A stretch of DNA of 64,000 nucleotides from Tachypleus tridentatus (lineage: Eukaryota; Arthropoda; Merostomata; Xiphosura; Limulidae), in the NCBI RefSeq assembly GCF_004210375.1, contig NC_134827.1:105323285-105387284 (forward strand), read 5' to 3'. A program made the position numbers and the translations under genes. The notes beneath the pieces were generated by a model. It was not told where the DNA came from. It searched no databases and saw only the letters and a program-made list of their open reading frames with translations. How positions within the stretch are numbered: the first letter of the stretch is position 1; every line of letters starts with the position of its first letter. This document shows positions 33,966 to 45,704 of the stretch, piece after piece.

Positions 33966-35845
33966 ATTGGGGGTCAGATACAACACTGACCAAGAGAGAT
34001 TACGTAAACAACTTTCATTACCTACGTTATGGATTTTCACTAAATCGTCCTGATATTTAATACTAGATAACTGGCTAACGAACCTTTGTTATATCCTTGT
34101 CTTAATAAAATGTTGCTAATTTTGTTGTCCTTTAAAACTTGGAAGGAAATTCACCCCATATTTCTTGCCGTTAGGGGCCGAATAAAATGCACGCAATTTC
34201 AAAATAACAGTTTGATCAAGATGAAACAAAACAAAGCGTAAAACTATTATGATGTTTGCAACTTGAAACATTACTTCTGTGTAAATACACCGTCAATTTC
34301 AAGTAAAAATGTGCAACAACAAACCAAAACATCAGTACCAGAAATCAACAACAAAAAAAAACAAGAATTTTCTTAAACAGGAAAAAAAAACCCAAGTAAT
34401 TTCAATATTATTTACCTGTGTTGCACATATAAAAGAAAAGATTAAAATCAGTTCAGAAATTTTACAAAAAACTGTAGATAACTGCTAATAATTTACATAT
34501 GGAAGTATTTGAAAATAGCAAAAATAGTCTTAGCTATTTATTAGATACCGCTAGAGGGCGTACATAAAATATTGGATGCGAATAATAATGGAAGTACTCG
34601 AAAACATATCTATTTATCACAATGAAAGAATAAAATCAGGCTTCGGTAACCTCTAGCTTTTTTTTTTTTTTTTTTTGTAAATGCAATTTTTTCGTATCAC
34701 ATTCCACGACTGTAAGTTTCTTGTGATTTGATATTTCTGGGTTTGATAGTAACTCAATATTAAGTAGGCCTAACCACCTTTCGAAAGATACTGAAACTCA
34801 ACGTGTTGATACTAATGACAGCGTTTTTTATGTTTTGATTATTAGAATAATATATATCTCAACTTTGACGTTCATCTGTGGTTTTGCGAATTATGGCTCT
34901 AAAGCATGTTTCAGAACTAAATCTTAACGAAATCCAGTGATAAAGGCACCATGATTTGATCATATTTTATCACTGTAATTTGGAGTAACTCACTTGGACG
35001 ACATAGAAAATATATCCCGAAATGCTTCATTTCAGAGACCAAGGATATAACTGTAACGTAGATCGACCTTTTTCATGAGTCCAGCTTCATGTATTAAAAA
35101 CTTCTGATAAACATAAACTTCAAGACACTTTATAAATGACCATTATTTTACGATTGAATTAACTCCCATAAACACATTGCTTACAAAAATCGTAATACCA
35201 CTAATAATATTCGCACAGACGTATGGGAGTTTTTTTGGGGGGAGGACTGAACAGTCTGAGCTTCGTATGTCTGAAAAAAATATTGTACAGGATGAGAAGT
35301 AATTCAGTATTTTGTGAAATAAAATAATTGGTCAGTAGTTTGATTATCGAATAAACTTGTCAGAATTTTTTATAAAGGACAAATCTTGAGGGAGAGAGGC
35401 TATGGAACTCCAGCTACAGAATTTTGTACGCTTATGAATCTCAGAGCAAATCTGTATAAAACCAACACTTTACAAACACATTTATACCAATAGATGGCAG
35501 CACTAGACTATCATGGATCCATGCTTACTAAAAGTGTAAAATATGATTTTGAAGATTATCCGTTTATAGGGTAGAGTGATCACGATAAAGATAACATTAA
35601 TCATGATCATGTGAAAATCACCAAAGATATTTAACGTCATTAAAATATCAACTGGTAGAGCCTGAGAGGTTTCGAGTGTTTTCTCTTAAGGAAATCACGT
35701 TTTTCAATGCTAACATTTTACCACCTCCAACAACATTCGGCTTCGACTTAACCATGTCTTTTTTTTTTTTAATACCATTCACTACTGAAAGGGTGTACAT
35801 ACTGCATCACAGTGTTGCAGTGTAGTGAACTAACAAAAAATCGAA
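33966..35845. other. About 1.9 kb without recognised features
   Basis: Largely A/T-rich, with a T run at about 34660-34676, CGCTAGAGGGCG at 34551 and ATAGATGGCAGCAC at 35491. I see no ORF, exon or element. Confidence 0.45.
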
Positions 35846-35859
35846 TTATATCTATGTGG

Positions 35860-35983
35860 TATGAGTGCTTTTTTCTTATAGCAAAGCCACATTGGGCCAT
35901 ATGCTGAGTCCACTGAGGGGAATCGAACTTCTAATTTTAGCGTTGTAAATCCGTAGACTTACTGCTGGATCGTCGGGGAACAA
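35860..35983 (-). mobile_element. SINE family C with 10-bp TSD
   Basis: Minus strand: tail TTCTTATAGCAAAGCCACAT, TGCTGAGTCCACTGAGGGGA, B box as AATCGAACTTCTAATTTTAG, head TAGACTTACTGCTGGATCG. Flanked by ATCTATGTGG at 35850-35859 and 35984-35993. Most of the 79-codon minus frame at 35876-36115 lies in it. Confidence 0.75.
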
Positions 35984-35993
35984 ATCTATGTGG

Positions 35994-36562
35994 AGAACCC
36001 TAGAAGAAATTAACATTTTAAATGCAGTAGCAATGTTTTTCTTTTGCTGTTCCACGTTCCACGTGGCTTGCATGCTGTTAGGAGTCAAATAACGAACAAA
36101 GACATGGACACACAATTTCGTGCATAGATAATTTAAAAGAATGTGTCAATAAGGCTACTGGAGTGCACGTTTTACTACACGACAATATAAACAAACAACA
36201 AGTGTTTTTCAGGTATTCCTTTTGTGTTTGATCACAAAATTTCAGTCGTTCAATACGATTTGTTATCTCATTTTAATCGTACATTTTGTCCTCTTCGTGA
36301 GAAGTCTGTAAATCGATTTTTGTTAAGAAATAAAAACAGGAACAGTAAAAATCGATAACTTTCTAAGTACACCAGGAGGAGAGAGATGGTTCTTTTGCTC
36401 ATGAAAAGTCCTTTTTACTGCTGAGTTTCACAAGAATGTAGATTCAAAATCAAAACCTTTACTGCGAAAGATATTGTCTCTCTACGAAACAGACGAATAA
36501 CTGGAGTTTCGATGACAATGCAGCCATGACTGATCAATTTTGAACAACTTTAGGTCAGGTGG
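35994..36562. other. No recognisable feature
   Basis: Nothing recognised. Confidence 0.45.
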
Positions 36563-36828
36563 TTTGTTTGTTTTTGAATTTCGCGCAAAGCTACACGAGG
36601 GCTATCTGCACTAGTCGTCCCTAAATTAGCAGTGTAAGACTAGAGGGATGGCAGCTAGTCACCACCACCCACCGCCAACTCTTGGGCTACTCTTTTACCC
36701 ACGAATAGTTGGATTGACCATCACATTATAACGGCTGAAAGGGTGAGCATGTTTGGTGAGACGGGGATTCGAAACCTCTACCCTCAGATTACGAGTCGAG
36801 CGCCCTAACCACCTGGCCATGCTGGGTC
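36563..36828 (-). mobile_element. SINE family A, full length
   Basis: Tail GAATTTCGCGCAAAGCTACA through body to head CCACCTGGCCATGCTGGG. Minus-strand anticodon loop CTCGTAA. Some head changes in the B box (GGGGATTCGAAACC). Confidence 0.87.
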
Positions 36829-37297
36829 ATCCTGTGTAATAAAAACCAGTCAAGAACTGATTTATTTTAAGGTAATATTTGCTTTTCTATTTTATTTTTA
36901 ACGAAAGAATACAGAAAGGATGATGTGTAGTTTGTCCACAAAAGAGTCCCCGACTGTAACGGTATTACTACTCTTTCTTTCATCTTTTCCTGTTTTATTG
37001 GACATTACAAATATGTCTTCTTTAGGTTTTCCATTTGTGTTTGTTTCACAATTTTCTCGAGAAGCTACAGATCAGTATTATCTGTGCGTAACCGCCAATA
37101 ATTATAATGTTGGATTCAGATAAGTCATGTAGTCGACCACCGCCAGTTTTTGACGGCCACTCTTATGACTCGCACATGCCCCGAAACACTGTCACTCTAA
37201 CCGCTATGTCATGTCAAACCTTCCCATATGTCCCCCGCTGGGACAGCGATAATTTTACGGATTTACAATATTCACATCAAGGGTTCTGTGCCTCTTG
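36829..37297. other. No recognisable gene
   Basis: Two short plus-strand frames (36920-37123 and 37107-37298) have no recognisable domain. Confidence 0.4.
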
Positions 37298-37530
37298 ATA
37301 GGGTCCGCCATGGCCAGATGGTTAAAGCGCTCGATTTGTAATCCGAGGGTCGCGGGTTCGAATCCTATTCGCATCAAACATGCTCGCCCTTTCAGCCGCG
37401 GGGGCGTTATAATGTTACGGTCAATCCCACTATTCGTTGATAAAAGAGTAGCCCAAGAGTTGGCGGTGGGTGGTGATGACTAGCTGTCTTCCCTCTAGTC
37501 TTACACTGCTAAATTAGGGACGGCTAGGCT
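37298..37530 (+). mobile_element. SINE family A, 3'-truncated
   Basis: Head GGGTCCGCCATGGCCAGATG, anticodon loop TTTGTAA (TGT), B box GGGTTCGAATCCT. The body runs to AAATTAGGGACGGCTAG and then breaks off without the tail. Confidence 0.83.
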
Positions 37531-38070
37531 TTGCTACGAGGCGCTTTATATATTTGAAGGTCAATATTCGCTGCCCCACTCTCAATGGGCAATACATACA
37601 GCTACACGAGGATGCTTTGATCTAATCATTTAATCCCCGTGCGCGTTAACGTTTTAATTTAGGTAAAACAATTATGTGATAAAAGTGTGCTCTAAGTCTC
37701 TTATTTTTTACCAGTCAGTTTGGTAAAGCTGTTATTAGAACACAAACAATTATTTATTAATTTTTTTCGAGAAGTAAGACCATGACAACAATATAGGGAT
37801 CGAACCCCGAATTTCAGTGTTAACAGTCATTTAGCTTACCGCTGAGTCTCAAGTTTCCTCAAGCTTAAAGGAAATACGTGCTCGTGACACTTGCTGCTTC
37901 GTTGGTTGAACGAATAATAACTGACGAGTCCGAGGCCGCTTTGCATTACATTGTACGGAAGCAGCGAAATCAGTGTTTATTATTTTACTGACGGAAGGCT
38001 TTCCTTTACTTTAAAAAAAATATTCTTTATAAACACATGAATTTCGGTTCCTGTTCTACTCCAAAATGAC
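37531..38070. other. Mostly unrecognised; SINE relic at 37793-37855
   Basis: At 37793-37855 a minus-strand family C-like piece is visible (GGGATCGAACCCCGAATTTC, TTAGCTTACCGCTGAGTC). Confidence 0.4.
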
Positions 38071-38074
38071 TGTT

Positions 38075-38236
38075 GAAACCATTTGATAAAACTGTTGTTG
38101 CAAAATAACTAGAATGCTGAAGCCACCTGATAAGCCTGTTGTTGGAAACTGACTAGAATACTGAAACTGTCCGGTAAGACTGTTGTTGAAAACCAACTAG
38201 AACATTGAAACCACCTAATAAGACTGTTGTTGGGAA
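38075..38236. repeat. Short minisatellite, about 45-48-bp units, 3.4 copies
   Basis: Units with ACCACCTGATAAGACTGTTG, TTGGAAACTGACTAGAATAC and TGAA, diverged from each other. Confidence 0.8.
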
Positions 38237-38525
38237 ACTCTCCTGTTGACTTTATTATACCTATGTCTGTTGCTCGACTTTTGATCATAAAACACTATCG
38301 TTCATTCAGTTCATAATTTCGGCGTTTCAGGTGAATTTAAACGAAACGAAGTAAAAGATATTTTGTTAGCATACTGATTTCATAAACCTGTTTAGCTACC
38401 TTGGGGTGAGTGGGAACACAGCGGAGCTTTTGTAGGAGTTAACATTAGAGTGATTTTACTTAGAGAGGACCAGCGTGAAACCTGGGGGAGGATACAGCCC
38501 ACCGCGACACCCACTAGCGGTTCCA
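38237..38525. other. No recognisable feature
   Basis: Nothing recognised. Confidence 0.45.
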
Positions 38526-38527
38526 AA

Positions 38528-38635
38528 CAAACAAATCAAGCAGAAAGTTACACAATGGGCTATCAGTGCTCTGCCCACCACTAGTATCGAAAAACGATTT
38601 TTATCAGTTTTGATACCTTTATTTCAGGCGTTGTA
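38528..38635 (-). mobile_element. SINE family B, 5' part lost
   Basis: AAATCAAGCAGAAAGTTACA, GCTATCAGTGCTCTGCCCAC, CACTAGTATCGAAAAACG, then divergence. Confidence 0.55.
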
Positions 38636-38754
38636 ACGATACATAAATAACTGATTTCACTATTCGATATTTCTTTGTATACAGTTTGGGAGCCTGTAAC
38701 ACTTTTGTTGTATACTTTTCTTTGGAAAATATATATATTTTTAATTCTTTCCAA

Positions 38755-39065
38755 GACATATAAGGGCTATCTAGCTGCGCTGGTCTCAAATTTGTAGTTG
38801 ATGGACCAGAGAGCGCAAGTATATGTTTTCTTATAGCAAAGCCACATCGGGCTATCTGCTGAGCCCACCGAGGTGAATCGAACCCCTGATTTTAGTGTTA
38901 TAAATCCGTAGACATACCGTTGTAATATCGGGGGGGGGGGGGCTGACCAGAGAGAAGGCAGCTGGTTAGCAGCACACGCCGTCAACTAGAACACAACTCT
39001 GATTGAATAATTTCACTTAACCATCACACGCAAGTCCTCGAAAAGTTTTGAAATAACTTTTACCG
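38755..39065 (-). mobile_element. Old family A SINE interrupted by a younger SINE
   Basis: Left part 38765-38813 (GGGCTATCTAGCTGCGCTGG, GATGGACCAGAGAG) and right part from 38945 (GACCAGAGAGAAGGCAGCTG, then ACACGCCGTCAACTAGAACA) form one diverged minus-strand family A body once 38814-38944 and one copy of the duplication are set aside. Confidence 0.7.
38814..38944 (-). mobile_element. SINE family C nested in family A, 10-bp TSD
   Basis: Flanked by GACCAGAGAG at 38804-38813 and 38945-38954. Minus strand: tail TTCTTATAGCAAAGCCACAT, GCTGAGCCCACCGAGGTGAA, B box TCGAACCCCTGATTTTAG, head and a G run of about 13 at 38930-38942. Confidence 0.85.
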
Positions 39066-39710
39066 TTGAAACATGAACCAGGAATCCTCAGGATTTGGTA
39101 CCAATGCTGACAACATACCTGACGTAAGCATGTGTAGAACATAGTATTTTATGTACTTAAAACTAAACAATAATTATTACTTTTAATTTTCTTTATTTTA
39201 AAACCGAACAGATCGAGTGACGAAAAAGATAAATGGGAATCATCAGTAGCCGCGCCACTTGAAATTCTTGTAGGCAAGATTACAGTAAATTTTTATGAGA
39301 CGTTTTATAGCTTTTGATTAGTTATATTTTTATGCGACGGTAATAAATACTAAGCGTGGAACGCGAGTTTACCTGATTCAGTTATGTTACTCATCGTGAT
39401 CTCTACCAGCTTACCTAAAATTGAAATTATTTTAGGCACGGTTAAAGTAAATTAATCTATGAGATCTTGAGCGTGGCCAAGTACATTAATCGAAAGAGTT
39501 TGACCTCCTGGATCTAAAACTGTAATTAGATCTCGAATTGGTCAAGAAGAGACGAAGCTATGAGCTTCAGTTTTGTACTTGAAATAAACGCAGAGTCATC
39601 TTATGAGCCGATATGTCGCGGCTGAAAACAAAATCACTCCGTGTCGCTTGTTCACGTACTCCTCAGTGACCCACGTTCTACTGATTAGAGTAGGTGCCGG
39701 AAGAAAAAGG
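39066..39710. other. No recognisable feature
   Basis: Nothing recognised. Confidence 0.45.
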
Positions 39711-39983
39711 CTCCGGCATGGCCAGGTGGTTAAGGCGCTCAACTCGTAACCCGAGGGTAGCGGGTTCCAATCCCCGTCTCACCAAGCGTGCGCGCCCTTT
39801 CAGCCGTGGAGGCGTTATAATGTGACGGTCAATCCCACTATTCGCTGATAAAAGAGTAGCCCAAGAGTTGGCGGTGGGTGGTGATGACTAGCTGCCTTCC
39901 CTCTAGTCTTACACTGAATTAGGGTACGGCTAGCACAGATAGCCCTCGCGTAGCTTTGCGCGAGATTCGAAACAAACCAAACC
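39711..39983 (+). mobile_element. SINE family A, full length
   Basis: Head GGCTCCGGCATGGCCAGGTG, anticodon loop CTCGTAA, B box GGGTTCCAATCCC, body nearly intact with a small deletion at TTACACTGAATTAGGG, tail CGCGTAGCTTTGCGCGAGAT. Confidence 0.87.
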
Positions 39984-40853
39984 TTTTTGCGTCATTGCAG
40001 TGGCTACCAATGGCATCCATCTTCAACCATGACGCGTTCTTCCCTGTACGCCACTACTGTGGTTACCAGTGGCTAATTATTCACGTTATTATGACGTGAA
40101 CGAGTAATTTAATGACTCATAAAATAAAGCAGGAGTCACATAAACGTTAATCTGCCTGCTAATTATCTTCAAAAAATGGCGTCAAGTTTAGAGACGATTA
40201 ACGTCGTAACCACTGCAAAGTTATCTGACAAATATGGTAATATTGAATCAATAAACATACATAATTTAACTTAATTTATATTTCTTTGTTCTAGAATTGT
40301 AGCGATCATTTTGAGATGGGAATCAAAAAGGCAGTTTAACACCATCTTTAAGTTGTTAACATTTCTTTTAATCTAAGTTTCATGTTTGTGTTTTTTAACC
40401 ATTACCGAAGTGATTCCTGTAGATACGACAGGGTTCGGTCTGTTGTCAGAAATAATGAGGTATCAGTCTTTGTGGGGGGTTAATAAAACAGCAAAAGTAT
40501 GACGGGGGATCTGGACACTTTAAGTAAACTTTCACACACGAGTTCACACACTTGAAAATATGGATATAACATATCTTGTCGTAGTTTTCACGCAGAAAGA
40601 GTAGACAAATCAGAATAAATCGTTTAGCCATTTTTTATATCAATCTATAACTGCAGCATAACACACCCATAAGGAATATATAAATCCATATTATTAGTAG
40701 TGAAACCACGAACAGGACACTGTATGTCCAAAGCGTATTTTAGCAGCAGCAAGACAGATCCTAACCGTGTATTGAAATTTCTTTTAACTGTAACAAGAAT
40801 CCAGACAAAGTGCAAAATGACACTTTAACTCCCTTAAGGAAGCCCCCCTCCCT
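39984..40853. other. No recognisable feature
   Basis: AT-rich with short frames only. Confidence 0.45.
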
Positions 40854-40854
40854 G

Positions 40855-40968
40855 CGATGACACAGCGAAATGTCTGCGGAATTATACTGCTAGAAACCGG
40901 ATTTCGACACCCGTGGTTGGCATTGCACAGATAACCCTTGTGTAGCTTCACGCTTAACTGCAAAACAA
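40855..40968 (+). mobile_element. SINE family B
   Basis: ATGACACAGCGAAATGTCTG, TAGAAACCGGATTTCGACAC, CGTGGTTGGCATTGCACAGA, tail TTGTGTAGCTTCACGCTTAA and an AAAC end. Confidence 0.65.
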
Positions 40969-41016
40969 CCCTAAAAGGAAATGTTTAAGAACTTCATCCT
41001 GTCCTCATAATATGCG

Positions 41017-41298
41017 GGCCCCGGCATGGCCAGGTGGTTAAGGCACTCGACTCGTAATCCGAGGCTCGCGATTCCAAATCCTCGTCACACCAATTATGCT
41101 CGTCCTTTCAACCGTGGGGGCGTTATAATGTTACGGTCAATCCCACAATTCGTTGGTAAAAGAGTAGCCTAAGTGTTGGCGGTGGGTGGTGACGACTAGC
41201 TGCCTTACATCTAGTCTTACACTACTAAATTAAGGACGGCTAGCGCCGATAGCCACCGTGTAGCTTTGCGCGAAATTCGAAAAACAAACAAACAAACA
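41017..41298 (+). mobile_element. SINE family A with 8-bp TSD
   Basis: AATATGCG at 41009-41016 and 41299-41306. Head GGCCCCGGCATGGCCAGGTG, anticodon loop CTCGTAA, complete body, tail GTGTAGCTTTGCGCGAAATT and a four-copy CAAA run. Confidence 0.88.
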
Positions 41299-41394
41299 AA
41301 TATGCGAATAAACCTCCTTCCATGAAACTCACGCACAGCAAACGTTTTATTTTTTCTCCTAAAGAAAATGAGTTGTACGTTCAACAAGAGGGTT

Positions 41395-41645
41395 TGGTTT
41401 GATTTTTGGGCAAAGCTTCTTGGGTAAGGGATAAACTACCTGTGGTATCTGTCCCTAATATTGAACTGATGGACTAGAAAAAATGCATTTAGTCAACACT
41501 GTTCACCGTTAACTCTTGGGCTACTTTCTTTTCTCAGTGAACAGTAGAATTGGCCGTTACATTATAATGCCTTGAAAAGGAATTTAAACCCGTGATTGTA
41601 GATTTCTTGTCGAGCGTCCTAACCATCAGGCCATGCCAGGACCCT
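41395..41645 (-). mobile_element. Old family A SINE
   Basis: Diverged but collinear on the minus strand: GGGCAAAGCTTCTTGGGTAA, GTCCCTAATATTGAACTGAT, CACCGTTAACTCTTGGGCTA, CCTAACCATCAGGCCATGCC. Confidence 0.7.
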
Positions 41646-42045
41646 ACAAAAGATTTCAATTAAAAGAAGAATGGATAGATACATAATTAGGTCATCAAAC
41701 GTTTCTTTGACGCAGCGTTCTTATGGGTAATTCTATTGAAATAACACCTGTAGGTTTGCTGTAAGGTTGGAGAGAACTGAGCATGCGTTGTCAACACAAA
41801 GAATCGAAACGTCAAATACAGTATCAAAAGAAGACGGTAGCCAACCCCGGGAGCGCAATGTTAAAACAAAATTACATTAAACAGGTATTGACTGTAAACT
41901 ATAGTGGAATTCTGTTCGGCACGATAACAAAATTCGAGTTCATTCATGGGAGAATTGCTGGCTCACTTTATATATACGTTTTATTTAACATGTGAAGTGT
42001 TGAACCTGTCAGGACAGTAACAAAATTGACGTTTTATACTCGAGT
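41646..42045. other. No recognisable feature
   Basis: A 70-codon plus frame at 41783-41995 has no recognised domain. Confidence 0.4.
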
Positions 42046-44752
42046 ACCACAAAGAGAAAGGAAAGATAATTTTAACAATGACCTCGAGTCCCAATAGGAA
42101 GCAAAGGAAAATAATGTCAACAATGACCTCGAGTTCCAATAGAAAGCAAAGAACGATAATTTCAACAATGACCTCGAGCCCCAATAGGGAGCAAAGAAAT
42201 ATAATTTCAACAATGACCTCGAGTCCCAATAGGGAGCAAAGGAAGATAATGTCAACAATGACCTCGAGTCCCAATAGGGAGAAAAGGAAGATAATGTCAA
42301 CAATGACCTCGAGTTCCAATAAGGAGCAAAGGAAGATAATGTCAACAATGACCTCGAGTTCCAATAGAAAGCAAAGAACGATAATTTCAACACCGACCTA
42401 AAGTCCCACGAGAGAGAAAGGAAAGATAATTTTAACAATGACCTCGAGTCCCAATAGGGAGCAAAGGAAGATAATGTCAACAATGACCTCGAGTCCCAAT
42501 AGGGAGCAAAGGAAGATAATGTCAACAATGACCTCGAGTTCCAATAAGGAGCAAATGAAGATAATGTGAACAATGACCTCGAGTCCCAATAGGGAGCAAA
42601 GGAAGATAATGTCAACAATGACCTCGAGTCTCAATAGGGAGCAAAGAAAGATAATGTCAACAATGACCTCGAGTCCCAATAGGGAGCAAAGGAAGATAAT
42701 GTCAACAATGTCCTCGAGTCCCAATAAGGAGCAAAGGAAGATAATGTAAACAATGACCTCGAGTTCCAATAGGAAGCAAAGGAAGATAATGTCAACAATG
42801 ACCTCGAGTCCCTATAGGAAGCAAAGGAAGATAATGTCAACAATGGCCTCGAGTCCCAATAGGGAGCAAAGAAATATAATTTCAACTATGACCTCGAGTC
42901 CCAATAGGGAGCAAAGAAATATAATTTCAACTATGACCTCGAGTCCCAATAGGGAGCAAAGAAATATAATTTCAACTATGACCTCGAGTCCCAATAGGGA
43001 GAAAAAGAAGATAATGTCAACAATGACCTCGAGTCCCAATAGGGAGCAAAGGAAGATAATTTTAACAATGACCTAGAGTTCCAATAGGGAGCAAAGAAAT
43101 ATAATTTCAACAATAACCTCGACTCCCAATAGGGAGCAAAGGAAGATAATGTCAACAATGTCCTCGAGTCCCAATAAGGAACAATGGAAGATAATGTCAA
43201 CAATGACCTCGAGTTCCAATAGGGAGCAAAGGAAGATAATGTCAACAATGACCTCGAGTCCCAATAGGAAGCAAAGGAAGATAATGTCAACAATGACCTC
43301 GAGTCTAATAGGGAGCAAAGGAAGATAATGTCAACAATGACCTGGAGTCCAATAGGGAGCAAAAGAAGATAATGTCAACAATGACCTCGAGTCTCAATAG
43401 GGAGCAAAAGAAGATAATGTCAACAATGACCTCTAGTCCCAATAGGGAGGAAAGGAAGATAATGTCAACAATGACCTCGAGTCCCAATAGGGAGCAAAGA
43501 AAGATAATGTCAACAATGACCTCGAGTCCCAATAGGGAGCAAAGAAAGATAATGTCAACAATGACCTCGAGTCCCAATAGGTAGCAAAGAAAGATAATGC
43601 CAACAATGACCTCGAGGCCCAATAGGGAGCAAAGGAAGATAATGTCAACGTTGATCTCGAGTTCCAATAGGGAGCAAAGGAAGATAATGTCAACAATGAC
43701 CTCGAGTCTCAATAGGGAGCAAAGGAAGATAATGTCAACAATGTCCTCGAGTCCCAATAAGGAGCAAAGGAAGATAATGTCAACAATAACCTCGAGTCTT
43801 AATAGGGAGCAAAGGAAGATAATGTCAACAATGACCTCGAGTTCCAATAGGAAGCAAAGGAAGATAATGTCAACAATGACCTCGAGTTCCAATAGGGAGA
43901 AAAGGAAGATAATGTCAACAATGACCTCGAGTCCCAATAGGGAGCAAAGGAAGATAATGTCAATAATGACCTCGAGTCTCAATAGGGAGCAAAGGAAGAT
44001 AATGTCAACAATGTCCTCGAGTCCAAATAAGGAGGAAAGGAAGATAATGTGAACAATGACCTCGAGTCTCAATAGGGAGCAAAGGAAGATAATGTCAACA
44101 ATGGCCTCGAGTCCCAACAGGGAGCAAAGAAATATAATTTCAACAATAACCTCGAGTCCCAATAGGGAGCAAAGGTAGATAATGTCAACAATGTCCTCGA
44201 GTCCCAATAGGGAGCAAAGGTAGATAATGTCAACAATGTCCTCGAGTCCCAATAGGGAGCAAAGGAAAATAATGTCAACAATGACCTCGAGTCCCAATAG
44301 GAAGCAAAGGAAGATAATGTCAACAATGACCTCGAGTCCCAATATGGAGCAAAGAAATATAAGTTCAACTATGACCTCGAGTCCCAATAGGGAGCAAAAG
44401 AAGATAATGTCAACAATGGCCTCGAGTCCCAATAGGGAGCAAAGGAAGATAATTTTAACAATGAGCTCGAGTCCCATTAGGGAGGAAATGAAGATAATGT
44501 CAACAATGACCTCGAGTCCCAATAGGGAGCAAAGAAAGATAATTTCAACAATGACCTCGAGTCCCAATAGATAGGAAAGAAAAATAATGCCAACAATGAC
44601 CTCGAGGCCCAATAGGGAGCAAAGGAAGATAATGTGAACGTTGATCTCGATTTCCAATAGGAAGCAAAGGAAGATAATGTCAACAATGACCTCGAGTCTC
44701 AATAGGGAGCGAAGGAAAATAATGTCAACAATGACCTCGGGTCCCACCAGGA
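42045..44752. repeat. 2.7-kb tandem array of 45-bp units, open in both strands
   Basis: About 60 copies with ATGACCTCGAGTCCCAATAG, GGAGCAAAGGAAGATAATGT and CAACA. At 45 bases (15 codons) with no stop in several frames, it gives long open frames: minus 43305-44780 (491 codons, repeating LGLEVIVDIIFLCSL) and plus frames repeating TSSPNREQRKIMST. Frames are reset where units lose a base (for example about 43304 and 43343), so no frame spans the array. Variants (TTTTAACAATGA, GAAATATAATTTCAACTATG, GAACGTTGATCTCGA) recur in blocks. Confidence 0.95.
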
Positions 44753-44883
44753 AATATGAGAGGAGGAAATTTCCAAACATTTATAGAATCTCACCTAATA
44801 TTAAGTATACTATTTTGTAGTACAGTAAAGAACAGGATAATAATAAAAAATACTGAGATGTCAGATATCACTTTTTAAATAGA

Positions 44884-45140
44884 AGGGCATGGTCTGGCCT
44901 GATGGTTAAGACGTTAGGGTCACTGTCTTCAGGCCGCGGGTTCAAATCATGTTACCTAACATTCTCGCCATTTTAGCCTTGGGGGCATTATAATCCAACC
45001 TTTTGTTGGTAGAAAGAGTAGCCCAAGAGTTGGCGGTGGGTGGTGCTGACTAGCTGCCTTCTCTCTAATCTATAAATTCGAAATTAGGGATATCTAGCAT
45101 AAATAGTTCAAGAGTAGCTTTACGCAAATTTCTGCAAAAG
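44884..45140 (+). mobile_element. SINE family A, diverged head
   Basis: Head GGGCATGGTCTGGCCTGATG, B box GGGTTCAAATCATG, body AGAGTTGGCGGTGGGTGGTG kept, tail AGAGTAGCTTTACGCAAATT. The anticodon region is unrecognisable. Confidence 0.8.
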
Positions 45141-45700
45141 ATACACAGTTTTAAAATATAATAAACTACCGGAAGTGCTTTCCTTCTGCACAATGTTTAA
45201 GAAGCATGTATTTTTAACAAACGAAAAGTTTGAATTTATCATATTTTAATCTCCACGAATTGCCTATTTTAAATATCCGTAAGGAAGCAGTGGCTGCAAA
45301 ACAACCTTATCAGTGATCGAAATTTTCGCATCGATATAAAACGTCTCCACGTATTAATGCTATCTTAATATATCATAAATACGGAACACGTGCAAAGGAT
45401 ACAACCCGACCAGCACTGACATTGACTAGCTACATTGGAGAAATACAAACACTAGACGATTGATGTGGAAATTATAACAATGTGCTAACGATAAAACAAC
45501 TATGTTTGATTGTCAACGTTCGTGATGTGTTAGTAACTTATGGTTATACGGTAGGCTTGAAAAATTGTGGTGAAGTGTGACATTATTTCTTAGTTCTTTC
45601 GTCTGTAAGATGGTTTGAAGCGAATTAACACCGAGTTCAATAAGAACTAAACTTAGTCAAACGTTTGAGTAAAGGATAAAATATTAAGACATGAAAATTA
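45141..45700. other. No recognisable feature
   Basis: Nothing recognised. Confidence 0.45.
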
Positions 45701-45704
45701 AAAC

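Noticed and set aside
43305..44780. 491-codon ORF as a real membrane protein
   Set aside because: It is a 15-residue repeat forced by a 45-bp DNA repeat. The opposite strand is equally open and the frame changes wherever a unit loses a base.
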